The notes beneath the pieces were generated by a model that was not told the origin of the DNA, made no database searches, and worked only from the letters and a program-made list of their open reading frames with translations. This document shows, one piece after another, positions 44,402-55,362 of a DNA stretch of 64,000 nucleotides. The stretch's first letter is position 1. Every line of letters begins with the position of its first letter. A program made the translations under genes and the position numbers. This stretch comes from Rhodovulum sulfidophilum DSM 1374 (lineage in GTDB: Bacteria > Pseudomonadota > Alphaproteobacteria > Rhodobacterales > Rhodobacteraceae): positions 972,501 to 1,036,500 of the forward strand of contig NZ_CP015418.1 of NCBI RefSeq assembly GCF_001633165.1, in the 5' to 3' direction.

Positions 44402-45040
44402 ATGACTGCCGTTCGTCCCGATTTCTCGCTGGAAACCGAAGCCTTCGCCCGCGGTGTGCGCCTTGTCGCCGGGGTCGACGAGGTCGGCCGCGGCCCGCTG
44501 GCCGGGCCGGTCATGGCCGCCGCCGTCTGTCTTGTCGCCGAGGACATCCCCGACGGGCTGCGCGATTCGAAGACGCTGAGCGCGCGTCGCCGCGAGGGGC
44601 TTGCCGCCGAAATCCACGCGCGTGCGCTGGTCGGGCTGGGCGAGGCCAGCACCGGCGAGATCGAGGAGATGAACATCCTCCAGGCCAGCCATCTGGCGAT
44701 GTGCCGGGCGCTGGCCGCGTTGCCCGCCATGCCCGATCTCGCCCTGATCGACGGCAACAGAATGCCCAGGGCGCTGCCCTGCGACGGCCTCTGCCTCGTC
44801 AAGGGCGATGCGCGCTGCCTGTCGATCGCGGCCGCCTCGATCGTGGCCAAGGTCGCCCGCGACGCGGTGATGACGGAGCTTGCGCAACACTGGCCGGGCT
44901 ATGGCTGGGAGCGGAACGCGGGCTATCCGACCAGGCAGCATCTGCAGGCGCTCCGAGATCTGGGGGTCAGCCCACACCATAGACGTTCGTTCAGGCCGGT
45001 GCACAATATCTTGTGGCAAGAAAAAAGCGTAAACCCCTGA
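44402..45040 (+). CDS. rnhB: ribonuclease HII
   Basis: 212 residues. Catalytic acidic residues are in [14 protein letters not shown] (Asp, Glu), ALIDGNRMP (Asp) and [14 protein letters not shown] (Asp). Removes ribonucleotides from DNA and degrades RNA in RNA-DNA hybrids in the cytoplasm. Normal length. It is followed on the same strand by ccrM, a neighbourhood common in Rhodobacterales. Confidence 0.95.
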   Translation: MTAVRPDFSLETEAFARGVRLVAGVDEVGRGPLAGPVMAAAVCLVAEDIPDGLRDSKTLSARRREGLAAEIHARALVGLGEASTGEIEEMNILQASHLAMCRALAALPAMPDLALIDGNRMPRALPCDGLCLVKGDARCLSIAAASIVAKVARDAVMTELAQHWPGYGWERNAGYPTRQHLQALRDLGVSPHHRRSFRPVHNILWQEKSVNP

Positions 45041-45077
45041 TTCAAAAAAGAAATTGACGACGAATCGCCTTTGACTC
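45039..45077. promoter_or_regulatory. three GANTC sites in the ccrM promoter region
   Basis: gattc (45039-45043), gaatc (45062-45066) and gactc (45073-45077) lie within 39 bp, the first across the rnhB stop. GANTC is the recognition site of the methyltransferase encoded 60 bp downstream, so its transcription could respond to local methylation, as reported for Caulobacter ccrM. The sites are seen; the regulation is inferred. Confidence 0.55.
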
Positions 45078-45094
45078 ACATTGGATCTCCATAA

Positions 45095-46231
<1,137 letters not shown>

Positions 46232-46399
46232 CCCAAAGCCGTTCCGGCGCCCGGCCCCCCTCACCGGGTCGGGCGCCGCCGCGACAGCCTTGCGCGATCC
46301 CGCCCGCTGCCCTTGGCCGGCGGATTGCCGCTGCCGCTCTCCCACCCCTCCTGTCGAAGCAGACCCGCCGGGCCTATCTCCTAGGTCAGGAGGTGACGC

Positions 46400-47038
46400 A
46401 TGAAACTGTTGGTGATCGGAGCAAGCAAGGGGATCGGCCTCGAGACCGTGCGCTATGCGCTGGGCCGCGGCCATGACATCCGCGCCTTCGCGCCAAGCGC
46501 GCAATCCATCGAGATCGACGATCCGAAGCTGGAAAAGCTTACCGGCGACGCGCGCAACGCGGCCGAGGTCAAGGCTGCGGTCGAGGGGGTCGATGCGGTG
46601 ATCGTCGCGCTGGGCCTGCCTAAGACGCTGCCCGCGATGATGCGGAAGACGACGCTGTTCTCGGACACGACCCGGGTGCTGCTTTCCGCGATGTCGGCGG
46701 CCGGGGTCCGGCGCCTGCTGGCGGTGACGGGATTCGGTGCGGGCGACAGCAAGGCGAAGATGAGCACCGTCGAGAAGCTGGGCTTCAAGGCGGTGCTGGC
46801 GCGGGCCTATGCCGACAAGACCGCGCAGGAACGGCTGATCCGCGAATCAGGGCTGGACTGGACCATCGTCCGGCCGGGCATCCTGACCTCGACCGCGCCC
46901 AGCCATGACTATGAGGTGCATGTCGAGCCCGAGACCTGGCATAACGGGCTGATCTCGCGCGGCGATGTCGCGCATTTCCTCGTCCATGCCGCCGAGGATG
47001 GCAGCTATCTGCGCGATGCGCCGGTGCTGACCCGCTGA
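46400..47038 (+). CDS. NAD(P)-binding NmrA/SDR-like protein
   Basis: 212 residues. An N-terminal Rossmann nucleotide motif (LLVIGASKGIGLETVRYALG), a conserved DAVIVALG strand, VTGFGAGDSK and the DWTIVRPGILTSTAP segment place it among atypical short-chain dehydrogenases of the NmrA/SDR_a5 type. Substrate unknown. The ribosome site aggaggtg is strong. It stands alone in transcription, convergent to mutY. Confidence 0.82.
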   Translation: MKLLVIGASKGIGLETVRYALGRGHDIRAFAPSAQSIEIDDPKLEKLTGDARNAAEVKAAVEGVDAVIVALGLPKTLPAMMRKTTLFSDTTRVLLSAMSAAGVRRLLAVTGFGAGDSKAKMSTVEKLGFKAVLARAYADKTAQERLIRESGLDWTIVRPGILTSTAPSHDYEVHVEPETWHNGLISRGDVAHFLVHAAEDGSYLRDAPVLTR

Positions 47039-47075
47039 GGCGCCGGGGCGGGCCCGCTGAGCTGCCGGGGCGGGG

Positions 47076-48137
47076 TCAGGCGGTGGCGAAGGCGGTCCGG
47101 GCCAGGTCGAAAGCCTTGCGCATCACCGTCGGCAGGTCCGAGGGGCGGAAGGCGTCGGGCGGAAGGAACTGCCCGCGCCCGGGCGTGCAATCGGGGCCAA
47201 GCTCGGCCACGCAAAGCGCAAGCCGCAGGTGGAAATGGGTGAAGGTATGGCGTACTTCGGCCCCCAGCGGATGCCAGTCGGCCTCGACGGGCGGGGCGGG
47301 CGCGGGCACGGTCTCGGCCCAGTCGGTGCCGGGCCAGCCCAGCATGCCGCCCAGCAGCCCCGAGGCAGGGCGGCGTTCCAGCAGCCAGGCGCCATCGCTG
47401 CGGCGGCCGAGATAGGCGATGCCGAAGCGGATGGGCTTGGGCTTTTTCGGCAGCTTCCGCGGCAGCTCGGCCGCGATACCGGCGGTCCGCGCCCTGCAGG
47501 GCGCCTGCCAGGGGCAGATCCCGCAGGCGGGGTTGCGGGGCGTGCAGATCGTGGCACCGAGATCCATCACCGCCTGGGCATGATCGCCGGGCCGCTCGAC
47601 AGGCGTCAGCCGGGCGGCATGGGCGGTCAGTTCGGGCTTGGCGGTGGGCAGCGGGGTCTCGACCGCGTAGAGCCGGGACATCACCCGCTCGACATTGCCG
47701 TCGACCACGGTTTCGGGCCGGTCGAAGGCGATGGCGGCGATGGCCGCGGCGGTATAGGGGCCGATCCCGGGCAGGCTCAGCAGCGCCGCGTGACTGTCGG
47801 GAAACCGCCCGCCATGCTCGGAGGCCACCGCACGGGCGCATTTCAGAAGGTTCCGCGCCCGTGCGTAATAGCCAAGCCCCGCCCATTCGCCCATCACATC
47901 GGCATCCTCGGCCGCGGCCAGCGCGCCGACATCGGGCCAACGGGTCGTGAAGCGGTGGAAATAGTCCTTCACCGCGGCGACGGTGGTCTGCTGCAGCATC
48001 ACCTCGGACAGCCAGACCCGGTAGGGATCGGGCTGTGCGCCCCCGGCCCGCGCCGCCGGTCCGACCCGCCAGGGCAGGTCGCGGGCATGGCGGTCGTACC
48101 AGGCCAGAAGCTCGGCACTCAACGTCTCGTCACGCAA
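47076..48137 (-). CDS. mutY: A/G-specific adenine glycosylase
   Basis: 353 residues. The catalytic Glu lies in WLSEVMLQQTTV, the helix-hairpin-helix and Asp in LPGIGPYTAAAIAAIAFDRP and TVVDGNVERVMSRL, and the four Cys of the iron-sulfur cluster in CTPRNPACGICPWQAPC (spacing 6-2-5). A Nudix-like C-terminal domain recognises 8-oxoG. It removes adenine opposite oxidised guanine. The likely start is a TTG (TTG CGT GAC GAG); no in-frame ATG lies near. Confidence 0.93.
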   Translation of the reverse strand: MRDETLSAELLAWYDRHARDLPWRVGPAARAGGAQPDPYRVWLSEVMLQQTTVAAVKDYFHRFTTRWPDVGALAAAEDADVMGEWAGLGYYARARNLLKCARAVASEHGGRFPDSHAALLSLPGIGPYTAAAIAAIAFDRPETVVDGNVERVMSRLYAVETPLPTAKPELTAHAARLTPVERPGDHAQAVMDLGATICTPRNPACGICPWQAPCRARTAGIAAELPRKLPKKPKPIRFGIAYLGRRSDGAWLLERRPASGLLGGMLGWPGTDWAETVPAPAPPVEADWHPLGAEVRHTFTHFHLRLALCVAELGPDCTPGRGQFLPPDAFRPSDLPTVMRKAFDLARTAFATA

Positions 48138-48212
48138 TCTTTATGCTCCTGCCCCGGTCATTTGGCTGGCTGGCCGCCCTGCTGCCGCATAAGGTAGGCG
48201 CGGGCCAGGGAA

Positions 48213-48743
48213 ATGACAGGGATGCAGCGAAAAGCCGAGAAGGACAGCCGGCGCATGCGCGGGTTCGAAAGGGCCTCGATGCTGCTTTCGGGACGGATCC
48301 GGCGGGCCGGCGAAAAGCGCGGCTTCGCGGTCGCGCGTCTGCTGACCCACTGGCCCGAGGTGGTCGGCGACGAGATCGCGCGGGTCTGCCGCCCGGTCGA
48401 GGTGCGCTATGGCCGCAAGGAGGGTTTCGGTGCCACGCTTACCCTGCTGACGACCGGGGCCCATGCGCCCCTGCTCGAGATGCAGAAGGAAGACATCCGC
48501 GAGAAGGTGAATGCCTGCTATGGCTATGCCGCCATTTCCCGCATCCGTCTGACCCAGACCGCGCCGACCGGCTTTGCCGAGGGCCAGGCCGCCTTCGCCC
48601 CGGCCCCGCGCCCGGTCGCGCCCCCGCCCGATCCCGGTACCGTCGCCGTGGCCTCGGACCTGACGGTCGAGGTCCATGACGAGGGGCTGAGGGCCGCCCT
48701 GCAAGATCTCGGGACACGGGTTCTGTCCCGTCCGAAACGCTAA
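48213..48743 (+). CDS. DUF721 family protein (DciA-like)
   Basis: 176 residues. The N-terminal 100 residues show the DUF721/DciA pattern (GFAVARLLTHWPEVVGDEIA, RVCRPVEVRYGRKEGFGATL, LTTGAHAPLLEMQKEDIREK VNACYG). Related proteins help load the replicative helicase or bind RNA. The C-terminal part is Pro/Ala-rich. Located 14 bp upstream of the DsbA-like gene, probably one operon, as often in Rhodobacterales. Confidence 0.82.
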   Translation: MTGMQRKAEKDSRRMRGFERASMLLSGRIRRAGEKRGFAVARLLTHWPEVVGDEIARVCRPVEVRYGRKEGFGATLTLLTTGAHAPLLEMQKEDIREKVNACYGYAAISRIRLTQTAPTGFAEGQAAFAPAPRPVAPPPDPGTVAVASDLTVEVHDEGLRAALQDLGTRVLSRPKR

Positions 48744-48756
48744 GGAGACCGCTTCC

Positions 48757-49392
48757 ATGATCCGCAAACTGACGCTGTCGCTCGGCCTGGCCGCGCTTTC
48801 GACGCTGGGTCTGGGCCTTGCCCCGGCGCCGCTGCTTTCCTCTGCCGCCTGGGCCGAGGAAACGCCGGATGTGGCGCCCTTCACCCTGGGTGATCCGAAC
48901 GCGCCGATCGAGCTGGAGGAATTCGCCTCCTTCACCTGCGGCCACTGCGCGCATTTCCACGAGGACGTGTTCAAGCGGCTGAAGGCCGATTACATCGATA
49001 CCGGCAAGGTCCATTTCACCTATCGCGAGGTCTATTGGGACCCTTACGCGGTCTGGGCCGGTCTTCTGGCGCGCTGCGGCGGCGAGATGCGGTTCTTCGG
49101 CATCGTTTCGATGCTGTACGAAAAGCAGAAGGACTGGATCGACCCGAAGGACCCGCAGAAGACCTCCGAGAACCTGCGCCGGATCGGCCAGACCGCGGGG
49201 CTCAGCGAGGACGCGATGAACCAGTGCCTCACCGATGCCGCGCTGGCCAAGGCGCTCAGCGAGAATTCGGACAAGACGGTCGATGCGGCCGGGGTGACCG
49301 GCACGCCCTCGATGGTGATCGACGGGCAGCTCTACAAGAACATGAGCTATCGCGACCTCAAGGAAATCCTCGACGAGAAGCTGGCCGGCTGA
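48757..49392 (+). CDS. periplasmic DsbA-family thiol:disulfide protein
   Basis: 211 residues. Signal peptide about 1-32 (SSAAWA-EE). The thioredoxin-fold active site is FTCGHCAHFHED (CGHC), and the cis-Pro loop is GTPSMVIDG. The insert between them is helical (NLRRIGQTAGLSEDAMNQCL). Probably oxidises or isomerises disulfides in exported proteins. Full length and in operon with the DUF721 gene; ribosome site aaggag. Confidence 0.9.
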   Translation: MIRKLTLSLGLAALSTLGLGLAPAPLLSSAAWAEETPDVAPFTLGDPNAPIELEEFASFTCGHCAHFHEDVFKRLKADYIDTGKVHFTYREVYWDPYAVWAGLLARCGGEMRFFGIVSMLYEKQKDWIDPKDPQKTSENLRRIGQTAGLSEDAMNQCLTDAALAKALSENSDKTVDAAGVTGTPSMVIDGQLYKNMSYRDLKEILDEKLAG

Positions 49393-49396
49393 GCCA

Positions 49397-50575
49397 ATGC
49401 CCGCGCCCCTCTCGGGTCTGAAGGTCGTCGAACTGGCGCGGATCCTGGCCGGCCCCTGGGCGGGCCAGATCCTTGCCGATCTCGGCGCCGAGGTGATCAA
49501 GGTCGAGGCCCCGGAGGGCGACGATACCCGCCGCTGGGGGCCGCCCTTCGTCACCCGCGACGACGGCACCCGCGAGGCGGCCTATTTCCACGCCTGCAAT
49601 CGCGGCAAGCGGTCCGTCACGGCCGATTTCCGCACCCCCGAGGGCCAGGCGCTGGTCCGCGGGCTGGTGGCCGGGGCCGATATCGTCATCGAGAATTTCA
49701 AGGTCGGGGGGCTCGCGAAATACGGGCTCGACTATGCCGGCCTGTCGGCGGTCAATCCGCGGCTGATCTATTGCTCGATCACCGGCTTCGGGCAGGACGG
49801 CCCCTATGCCCATCGCGCGGGCTATGACTACATCATCCAGGGCATGTCGGGGCTGATGTCGATCACCGGCGAGACCGATGGCCAGCCGCAAAGGGTCGGC
49901 GTCGCGGTCGCCGATGTCTTCACCGGCATCTATGCCGCGACCGCGATCCTTGCCGCCGTTCATCAGCGTGCCGAGACCGGCCGGGGCCAGCAGGTCGACA
50001 TGGCGCTTTTCGACGTGGCGACCGCGATCACCGCCAATCAGGCGATGAACTACCTCACCACCGGCACGGCTCCCGGCCGCCTCGGCAATACCCATCCCAA
50101 TCTTGCGCCCTATCAGGTCTTCGACTGCGCCGACGGCCATGCCATCGTCGCGGTCGGAAATGACGCGCAATTCGGCCGGCTCTGCGGCCTTCTGGGCCTG
50201 CCAGAACTGGCCGCCGATCCGCGTTTCGCCAGCAATGCCGACCGGGTGGCGCATCGCGAGGCGCTGACCGAGGCCCTGACCGAGGCGACGCGGACCCGCA
50301 ACAAGGCCGATCTGCTGGCCGCCTGCGAGGCCCAGGGCGTGCCCGCCGGGCCGATCAACCGCATGGACGAGGTCTTTGCCGATCCGCAGATCCGCCATCG
50401 CGGTCTGGTGGTCGAGAATGACGGTCTGCCGGGGGTACGCACGCCGATCCGGTTCTCGGAGGCCGGGCTGGTGCTCGATCGCGCCGCGCCCCGGCTCGAT
50501 CAGGACGGCGCCGAGATAAGGGCCGGGCTCAGCGACCCGAGCCCAGCCCCAGCCGGTCGAACGCCGCGTCGATAG
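49397..50575 (+). CDS. CaiB/BaiF-family CoA-transferase (class III)
   Basis: 392 residues. The start [59 protein letters not shown] and [24 protein letters not shown] are hallmarks; the catalytic Asp is expected within VDMALFDV. Moves CoA between carboxylates; substrate unknown. The 3' end overlaps the convergent lpxK gene by 47 bp, so the last 15 residues may be dispensable. Four bases after the DsbA gene, so transcription may continue. Confidence 0.9.
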   Translation: MPAPLSGLKVVELARILAGPWAGQILADLGAEVIKVEAPEGDDTRRWGPPFVTRDDGTREAAYFHACNRGKRSVTADFRTPEGQALVRGLVAGADIVIENFKVGGLAKYGLDYAGLSAVNPRLIYCSITGFGQDGPYAHRAGYDYIIQGMSGLMSITGETDGQPQRVGVAVADVFTGIYAATAILAAVHQRAETGRGQQVDMALFDVATAITANQAMNYLTTGTAPGRLGNTHPNLAPYQVFDCADGHAIVAVGNDAQFGRLCGLLGLPELAADPRFASNADRVAHREALTEALTEATRTRNKADLLAACEAQGVPAGPINRMDEVFADPQIRHRGLVVENDGLPGVRTPIRFSEAGLVLDRAAPRLDQDGAEIRAGLSDPSPAPAGRTPRR

Positions 50576-51533
50576 CGCTCCAGTCGTCCAGCTCCAGCCG
50601 CACCGGCAGGGTCAGCACCTTCCGGCGGAAACTCGCGGGCAGCCTGACCGCGTCCTTCTCGGTGGTGACAAGCTGCGCCCCCAGAAGCTTGGCCTCGGTC
50701 TCGAGCCGGGTCATCAGCGCCGAGGTCAGCGGCTGGTGATCGTCCAGCGCCTCGGCCCGCAACAGCTCGGCGCCGAGCCCGCGCAGGGTGGCGAAGAACT
50801 TCTCGGGATGGCCGATCCCGGCAAAGGCCAGCGCCCGGAGCCCCTGCCAGTCCATCCCCGTGGGCAAGGGGTGCAGCGCGCCCGTGATGCGCGGCACGGA
50901 CACCTGACCGCCCCAGCTTTCGGTGAACTGGCGCTGGGCGGGCTCGGGGCCGACCGACAGCAGCAGATCGGCCCGGCGCATCCCCGCCGCGACCGGTTCG
51001 CGCAAGGGGCCGGCCGGGATCGTGCGGCCATTGCCGAAGCCCTTGGCGGCATCGACCACCACCAGCGACAGGTCGCGGACCAGCGCCGGGTTCTGGAACC
51101 CGTCATCGAGCAGGATCGCCTGCGCCCCGGCCGCAACCGCGGCGCGCGCGCCTTCGGCGCGGTCGCGGGCCACCCAGACCGGGGCGAAGGCCGCGATCAG
51201 CAGCGGCTCGTCGCCGACATCGGCGGCGCTGTGGCGGCGCTCCTCGACCCGGACCGGGCCGGTCAGGCGCCCGCCATGGCCGCGGCTGACGACATGCACC
51301 GCGACGCCGCGCGCGATCAGGCGCATCGTCAGCGCGATCGCCGTGGGGGTCTTGCCGGTGCCGCCGGCATTGATGTTGCCGATGCAGATCACCGGCACGC
51401 CGACCCGCGCCCCCTCGCCCTGCGCCAGCCGTTTCGCGGTGGCCCGGGCATAGAGCTGCCCCAGCGGGGTCAGCGCACGGGCCATCAGCCCGGGCCGCGC
51501 GGGCGGCGCATACCAGAAGGCAGGAGCCTGCAT
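50529..51533 (-). CDS. lpxK: tetraacyldisaccharide 4'-kinase
   Basis: 334 residues. N-terminal membrane-associated helix ([20 protein letters not shown]), Walker [20 protein letters not shown], and [20 protein letters not shown] as the conserved DDGxQ block. Phosphorylates the 4' position of the lipid A precursor at the inner membrane. Directly follows the waaA-like gene (one-base overlap), giving a lipid A/Kdo operon. Confidence 0.93.
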   Translation of the reverse strand: MQAPAFWYAPPARPGLMARALTPLGQLYARATAKRLAQGEGARVGVPVICIGNINAGGTGKTPTAIALTMRLIARGVAVHVVSRGHGGRLTGPVRVEERRHSAADVGDEPLLIAAFAPVWVARDRAEGARAAVAAGAQAILLDDGFQNPALVRDLSLVVVDAAKGFGNGRTIPAGPLREPVAAGMRRADLLLSVGPEPAQRQFTESWGGQVSVPRITGALHPLPTGMDWQGLRALAFAGIGHPEKFFATLRGLGAELLRAEALDDHQPLTSALMTRLETEAKLLGAQLVTTEKDAVRLPASFRRKVLTLPVRLELDDWSAIDAAFDRLGLGSGR

Positions 51534-52720
51534 CAGACCGTCTCCGTCATGTCGAGCGCCTCGATCATCCGGCGCACCACGCGCTCGGTCGCCATCGTGC
51601 CCTGGGTCGAGACCTCCCAGGCGGCGCGGGCCATGGCGGCGGCACGGTCGGGGGCCAGCACATCGGCCAGCACCTCGGCCATCGAGGCGCCGTCCTGCAC
51701 GGTGCGGGTCGCCAGCGCGTTCGAGAGCCGCCGGTAATGGTCGGGATGGGCGCCGGTCGCGGGGCCGTGCAGGATCGCCGAGCCGAGGGCCGCCGCCCGG
51801 TAGGGGTCGGGCCCCGCATTGGCGCTGAGGGTGCCGCCGATGAAGCAGACCGGTGCAAGCCTGAGCCAGAGCCCGGCCTCGTCTTCGGTATCGGCGACAT
51901 AGATCTGGGTCTCGGACGAGGGTTCCTCGTCATCCGAGCGCAGGGCCACGTCCCAGCCATCGGCGCGCAGCCGCGCGGCCAGGGCCGGGCCGCGCCCGGG
52001 CTGGTCGGGGCAGAGGATCAGCAGCAGGCGATGGGCATGGCGCGTGGTCCAGGCATGGGCGGCAACCACCGCCGCGTCTTCCTCGGGCCGGGTCGCGGCC
52101 GCCAGCCAGGCCGGGCGCCCGCCGATCACCGCGGCCAGCGCGTCGCGTTCGGCCTCGCTGCAGCTCAGCGCGGCGCTGCCTTCCGACAGCGGGCCGCAGG
52201 GGCTGATCTGCCAGCGCGGCAGCCCCAGCGCGCGCAGCTCTCCGGCGGTGCCGGGGGTCTGGGCGAAGATCCGGTCGAACCGGCGCAGAAGCCGCCTTGT
52301 GCCCGCGAGGCCGACGCGCCAGCGGCTGCGCCAGGATCGCGGCAGGTCGCGGCAGATCAGGAACAGGGCGGTGCCCCGCGTATTGGCCAGCGAGATCAGG
52401 GTCGAGGGCAGATGGTCGGGATAGAACACGCCCAGATCGGGGCGCCAGCAGTCGAGAAAGGCCGCGCTTGCGCGATGCCCGTCGGAGGGGACGATATCGA
52501 CGATCACCTCGGGCAGGCCGCGGGCACGGGCAGGCCAGTCCGGCGTCGCATCGCGGCCGGTCACCAGCACCCGCAGATCCGGCTGTTCCTGCGCCAGTTC
52601 GCGGATCAGTTCGGCGGCGGTGGACCGGTCCTCCGGCGGTGGGTTGTGCAGCCAAAGCAGCGGCCCGGGATCGGATCTGCCGCCCGGCTCCGCATCGCGC
52701 TCTGCCCGGTTCGCTGTCAT
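51533..52720 (-). CDS. waaA: 3-deoxy-D-manno-octulosonic acid transferase-like protein
   Basis: 395 residues. The pattern is that of a Kdo transferase of GT30: N-terminal Rossmann region ([20 protein letters not shown]), [20 protein letters not shown], and a C-terminal donor-binding region ([26 protein letters not shown]). It sits just before lpxK. The acceptor site normally reads with a catalytic Glu before LWP; here the corresponding stretch is [20 protein letters not shown], so the catalytic residue is not evident. It is either divergent or a related N-terminal-domain paralogue. Gene name is by context and moderately sure. Confidence 0.72.
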   Translation of the reverse strand: MTANRAERDAEPGGRSDPGPLLWLHNPPPEDRSTAAELIRELAQEQPDLRVLVTGRDATPDWPARARGLPEVIVDIVPSDGHRASAAFLDCWRPDLGVFYPDHLPSTLISLANTRGTALFLICRDLPRSWRSRWRVGLAGTRRLLRRFDRIFAQTPGTAGELRALGLPRWQISPCGPLSEGSAALSCSEAERDALAAVIGGRPAWLAAATRPEEDAAVVAAHAWTTRHAHRLLLILCPDQPGRGPALAARLRADGWDVALRSDDEEPSSETQIYVADTEDEAGLWLRLAPVCFIGGTLSANAGPDPYRAAALGSAILHGPATGAHPDHYRRLSNALATRTVQDGASMAEVLADVLAPDRAAAMARAAWEVSTQGTMATERVVRRMIEALDMTETV

Positions 52721-52777
52721 CTTGTCAGCGTCATCTGGTCGGTGTCATCACGTCGGGGCCATCAAGTCGGGGTCGGG

Positions 52778-53023
52778 TCAGGCGCCCAGCTCTTCGGTCG
52801 GGCCGGCCTCGACCTCCTCGTCGCGCAGGCGATGGATATGGGCGATGAAATAGCGCATATGGGCGTTGTCGACGGTGCGGTGGGCCTCGGCCTTCCAGGC
52901 GTTATAGGCGGTTTCGTAATCGGGAAACATGCCGACGATGTGGATGTCGTCGACGTCCTTGAAAACCGTATGGGTCGGATCGACCAGTTCCCCGCCGAAG
53001 ACGAGATGCAGGCGCTGGGTCAT
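52778..53023 (-). CDS. DUF4170 domain protein
   Basis: 81 residues from the ATG of MTQRLHLVFGGELVDPTHTV. The pattern (VFGGELVDP, FKDVDDIHIVGMFPDYETAY NAWKAEAHRTVDNAHMRYFI) matches DUF4170, a small alphaproteobacterial family encoded beside lipid A and cysQ genes. Function unknown. Confidence 0.88.
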   Translation of the reverse strand: MTQRLHLVFGGELVDPTHTVFKDVDDIHIVGMFPDYETAYNAWKAEAHRTVDNAHMRYFIAHIHRLRDEEVEAGPTEELGA

Positions 53024-53116
53024 ATGAGCCTCCGGATGATGCGCTTCGCTCCGCGCGCAGCCTAGACCAAGCCCGGGCGCGGCGGAAGGGCGCATCGGTT
53101 GCAGGCCGGGCCCCGT

Positions 53117-53890
53117 TCAGGCCAGCCGCGACAGGATCTCGGCATGCAGCAGGGGCGCGCCGGCCACGACCCCGCGCGACAGCGGCACCGGGGTGTTGAA
53201 GGCCAGCGGATCGCCCAGCCGGTCGCTGATGCGCGCGCCCGCTTCCTCGAGGATCAGGCTGCCCGCGGCGGTGTCCCAGTCCCAGCTGTCGCGCAGTGCC
53301 AGCGCGGCGTCATAGCGGCCCTCGGCGACCAGACACAGCCGGTAGGCCAGCGAGGCCCGCAGCGCGCGGTGCAGATGCGGCACCGGCCCGGTCCAGTGTC
53401 CGGGATCGAGCGCCGGGCGCGGGGCCAGCACCGAGGCGCCGTCCAGCGCGCTGCGGCTGCTGGTCCTCAGCGCGGCGCCATTCAGATAGGCGCCGCCGCC
53501 CCGGATCGCCGAATAAAGCTTGTCGCGAAGCGGCAGGAACACCACGGCGGCAACCACCCGCCCGGCCTCGGCCACCGCAAGCGCATGGGCAAAGCTGCGA
53601 TCGCCCTCCAGAAAGGTCCGGGTGCCGTCGATCGGGTCGACGATGAACACCCGCTCGGCGCCGAGCCGGGCCGGGTCGTCCTCGGTCTCTTCCGAAAGCC
53701 AGCCATAGCCCGGGCGCGCGGCGGTCAGCATCTGCCGCAGCATCCGGTCGATGGCGAGGTCGGCTTCCGAGACCGGCCCCTGATGGTCGGGCTTTTCCCA
53801 GGTCTGCGGATCGCGGCACCAGTAGCGCCCGGCGAGCTTGCCGGCCTCGAGAGCTGCCGTGGTCAGCAGCGCGAGGTCACGCGCCGGCAA
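53117..53890 (-). CDS. cysQ: inositol-monophosphatase-family phosphatase (CysQ-like)
   Basis: 257 residues. Metal-binding motifs: GWLSEETEDD (first Glu/Asp pair), VDPIDGTRTFLEG (DPIDGT) and SWDWDTAAGSLILEEAGA near the end. This is the IMPase superfamily; closest to 3'(2'),5'-bisphosphate nucleotidases that recycle PAP in sulfur assimilation. Start overlaps the pmbA stop by 14 bp. Specificity inferred. Confidence 0.85.
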   Translation of the reverse strand: MPARDLALLTTAALEAGKLAGRYWCRDPQTWEKPDHQGPVSEADLAIDRMLRQMLTAARPGYGWLSEETEDDPARLGAERVFIVDPIDGTRTFLEGDRSFAHALAVAEAGRVVAAVVFLPLRDKLYSAIRGGGAYLNGAALRTSSRSALDGASVLAPRPALDPGHWTGPVPHLHRALRASLAYRLCLVAEGRYDAALALRDSWDWDTAAGSLILEEAGARISDRLGDPLAFNTPVPLSRGVVAGAPLLHAEILSRLA

Positions 53891-55226
53891 GCGTCATCCC
53901 CTCGACCAGAAGGCTGGGCACCCGGCGCGACAGGTGATCCCGGGCATCGTTCGCGGGCTGCAGGCGGCGCAGCATCTCCGGCAGGTGACCGGCGATGGTG
54001 CATTCATTGACCGGATAGGCGATCCGGCCGTTCTCGACCCAGAAGCCCGAGGCGCCGCGCGAATAATCGCCGGTCGTCGGGTTGATCGTGCTGCCGATCA
54101 GCGAGGTCACCAGAAGCCCGGTGCCCATCTCGGCGATCAGCGCGTCGCGGTCGAGTGCGCCGGGGCTCAGCGTCACGTTGCCCGCCGCCGGAGAAGGCGG
54201 CCCCGAGACCGGGCGCACCGCATTGCCGGTGCTGCTCAGCCCGAGCTTGCGGGCCGAGGCGAGGTCGAGCACCCAGCCGGTCAGCACCCCATTCTCGACC
54301 AGGGCGCGGCGGGTCGTGGCCAGCCCTTCGGAATCGAACGGGCGCGACCCGGCGATCCGCGGGCGGTGCGGTTCCTCGATCAGCGACAGCTCGGCGGGCA
54401 GCACGTCGCGGCCGATCAGATCGCGGGCCCAGGAGGCGCCGCGCACGATGGCGGTGCCGTTGATCGCCGACAGCAGGTGCCCGATCAGCGAGGCGGCGAC
54501 GCGCTCGTCGAACAGGACCGGAAAGGCGCCGCTTTTCGGACGGCGCGCACCGGCGAGGGCCGCGGCGCGCGCGCCCGCGATCCGGCCGATCTCGTCGGCG
54601 GAGGGCAGTTCGGCCTGGAAGGTCCGGCTCTCGGCGCACCAGTCGCGCTCCATGCCGCTGCCCTCGCCGCTGATCGCGACGCAGGAGGTCGAGCGGCTGG
54701 TGCGGGCATAGCTGCCGGAAAAGCCGTTCGAGGCGGCCAGCATCATCCGCCGGTGGCCATAGCCCGCGCTGGCCGATTGCACCTGGGCCACGCCCGGAAC
54801 GGCCAGGGCGGCGGCCTCGGCGCGGCGGGCGTCGTCCTCCAGCGCGGCCGGATCGGGTTCGGGCGAAGGATCGGCCAGTTCGAGAAAACCGGCATCGCGG
54901 TTCCGCGCCAGTTCGGACGGGTCGGCCAGGCCGACGGTCGCATCCTCGGGCGCCTCGCGCGCCATGGCCACGGCCCGGGCTGCCATTTCGGCCAGGGTTT
55001 CGGGGCGGCTGTCCGAGGCCGAGACGCAGGCCTGGCGCCGGCCGATCAGCACCCTCAGTCCCAGCTCGATCCCTTCCGAGCGTTCGGCCTGTTCCAGCCG
55101 TCCGTCGCGGACATCGATCGACAGCGAGGTGCCCGCCGTGACCAGCGCGTCGGCCGCGTCGGCTCCGGCCTGTCGCGCCGCATCCAGCAGGGCTTGGGTC
55201 AGCGACGGGATCGGATCATCGGACAT
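53877..55226 (-). CDS. pmbA: TldD/PmbA-family metalloprotease-related protein
   Basis: 449 residues. N-terminal domain (SLTQALLDAARQAGADAADA LVTAGTSLSIDVRDGRLEQA), middle SERSEGIELGLRVLIGRRQA and the C-terminal sheet (NGRIAYPVNECTIAGHLPEM L). The HExxxH zinc site of TldD is absent, which fits PmbA. With TldD it forms a complex that processes small peptides and modified peptides. Complete. Confidence 0.9.
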   Translation of the reverse strand: MSDDPIPSLTQALLDAARQAGADAADALVTAGTSLSIDVRDGRLEQAERSEGIELGLRVLIGRRQACVSASDSRPETLAEMAARAVAMAREAPEDATVGLADPSELARNRDAGFLELADPSPEPDPAALEDDARRAEAAALAVPGVAQVQSASAGYGHRRMMLAASNGFSGSYARTSRSTSCVAISGEGSGMERDWCAESRTFQAELPSADEIGRIAGARAAALAGARRPKSGAFPVLFDERVAASLIGHLLSAINGTAIVRGASWARDLIGRDVLPAELSLIEEPHRPRIAGSRPFDSEGLATTRRALVENGVLTGWVLDLASARKLGLSSTGNAVRPVSGPPSPAAGNVTLSPGALDRDALIAEMGTGLLVTSLIGSTINPTTGDYSRGASGFWVENGRIAYPVNECTIAGHLPEMLRRLQPANDARDHLSRRVPSLLVEGMTLAGA

Positions 55227-55362
55227 GCGGCCTCCGGAGCTTGCCTGTCGGTTGAGCTAATACGGACCGCCCCCCTGCGCAAGACCGCGAGGGGGGCGGT
55301 GCCATGCTGGTGCGGGACGGCGCCCCGGCTGCATCGATTGCACCGGGGGCCGTTTCGCGGGG

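Noticed and set aside
43729..44850. 373-codon minus-strand frame
   Set aside because: Runs through the rnhB start as antisense and is Arg/Pro/Ser-rich.
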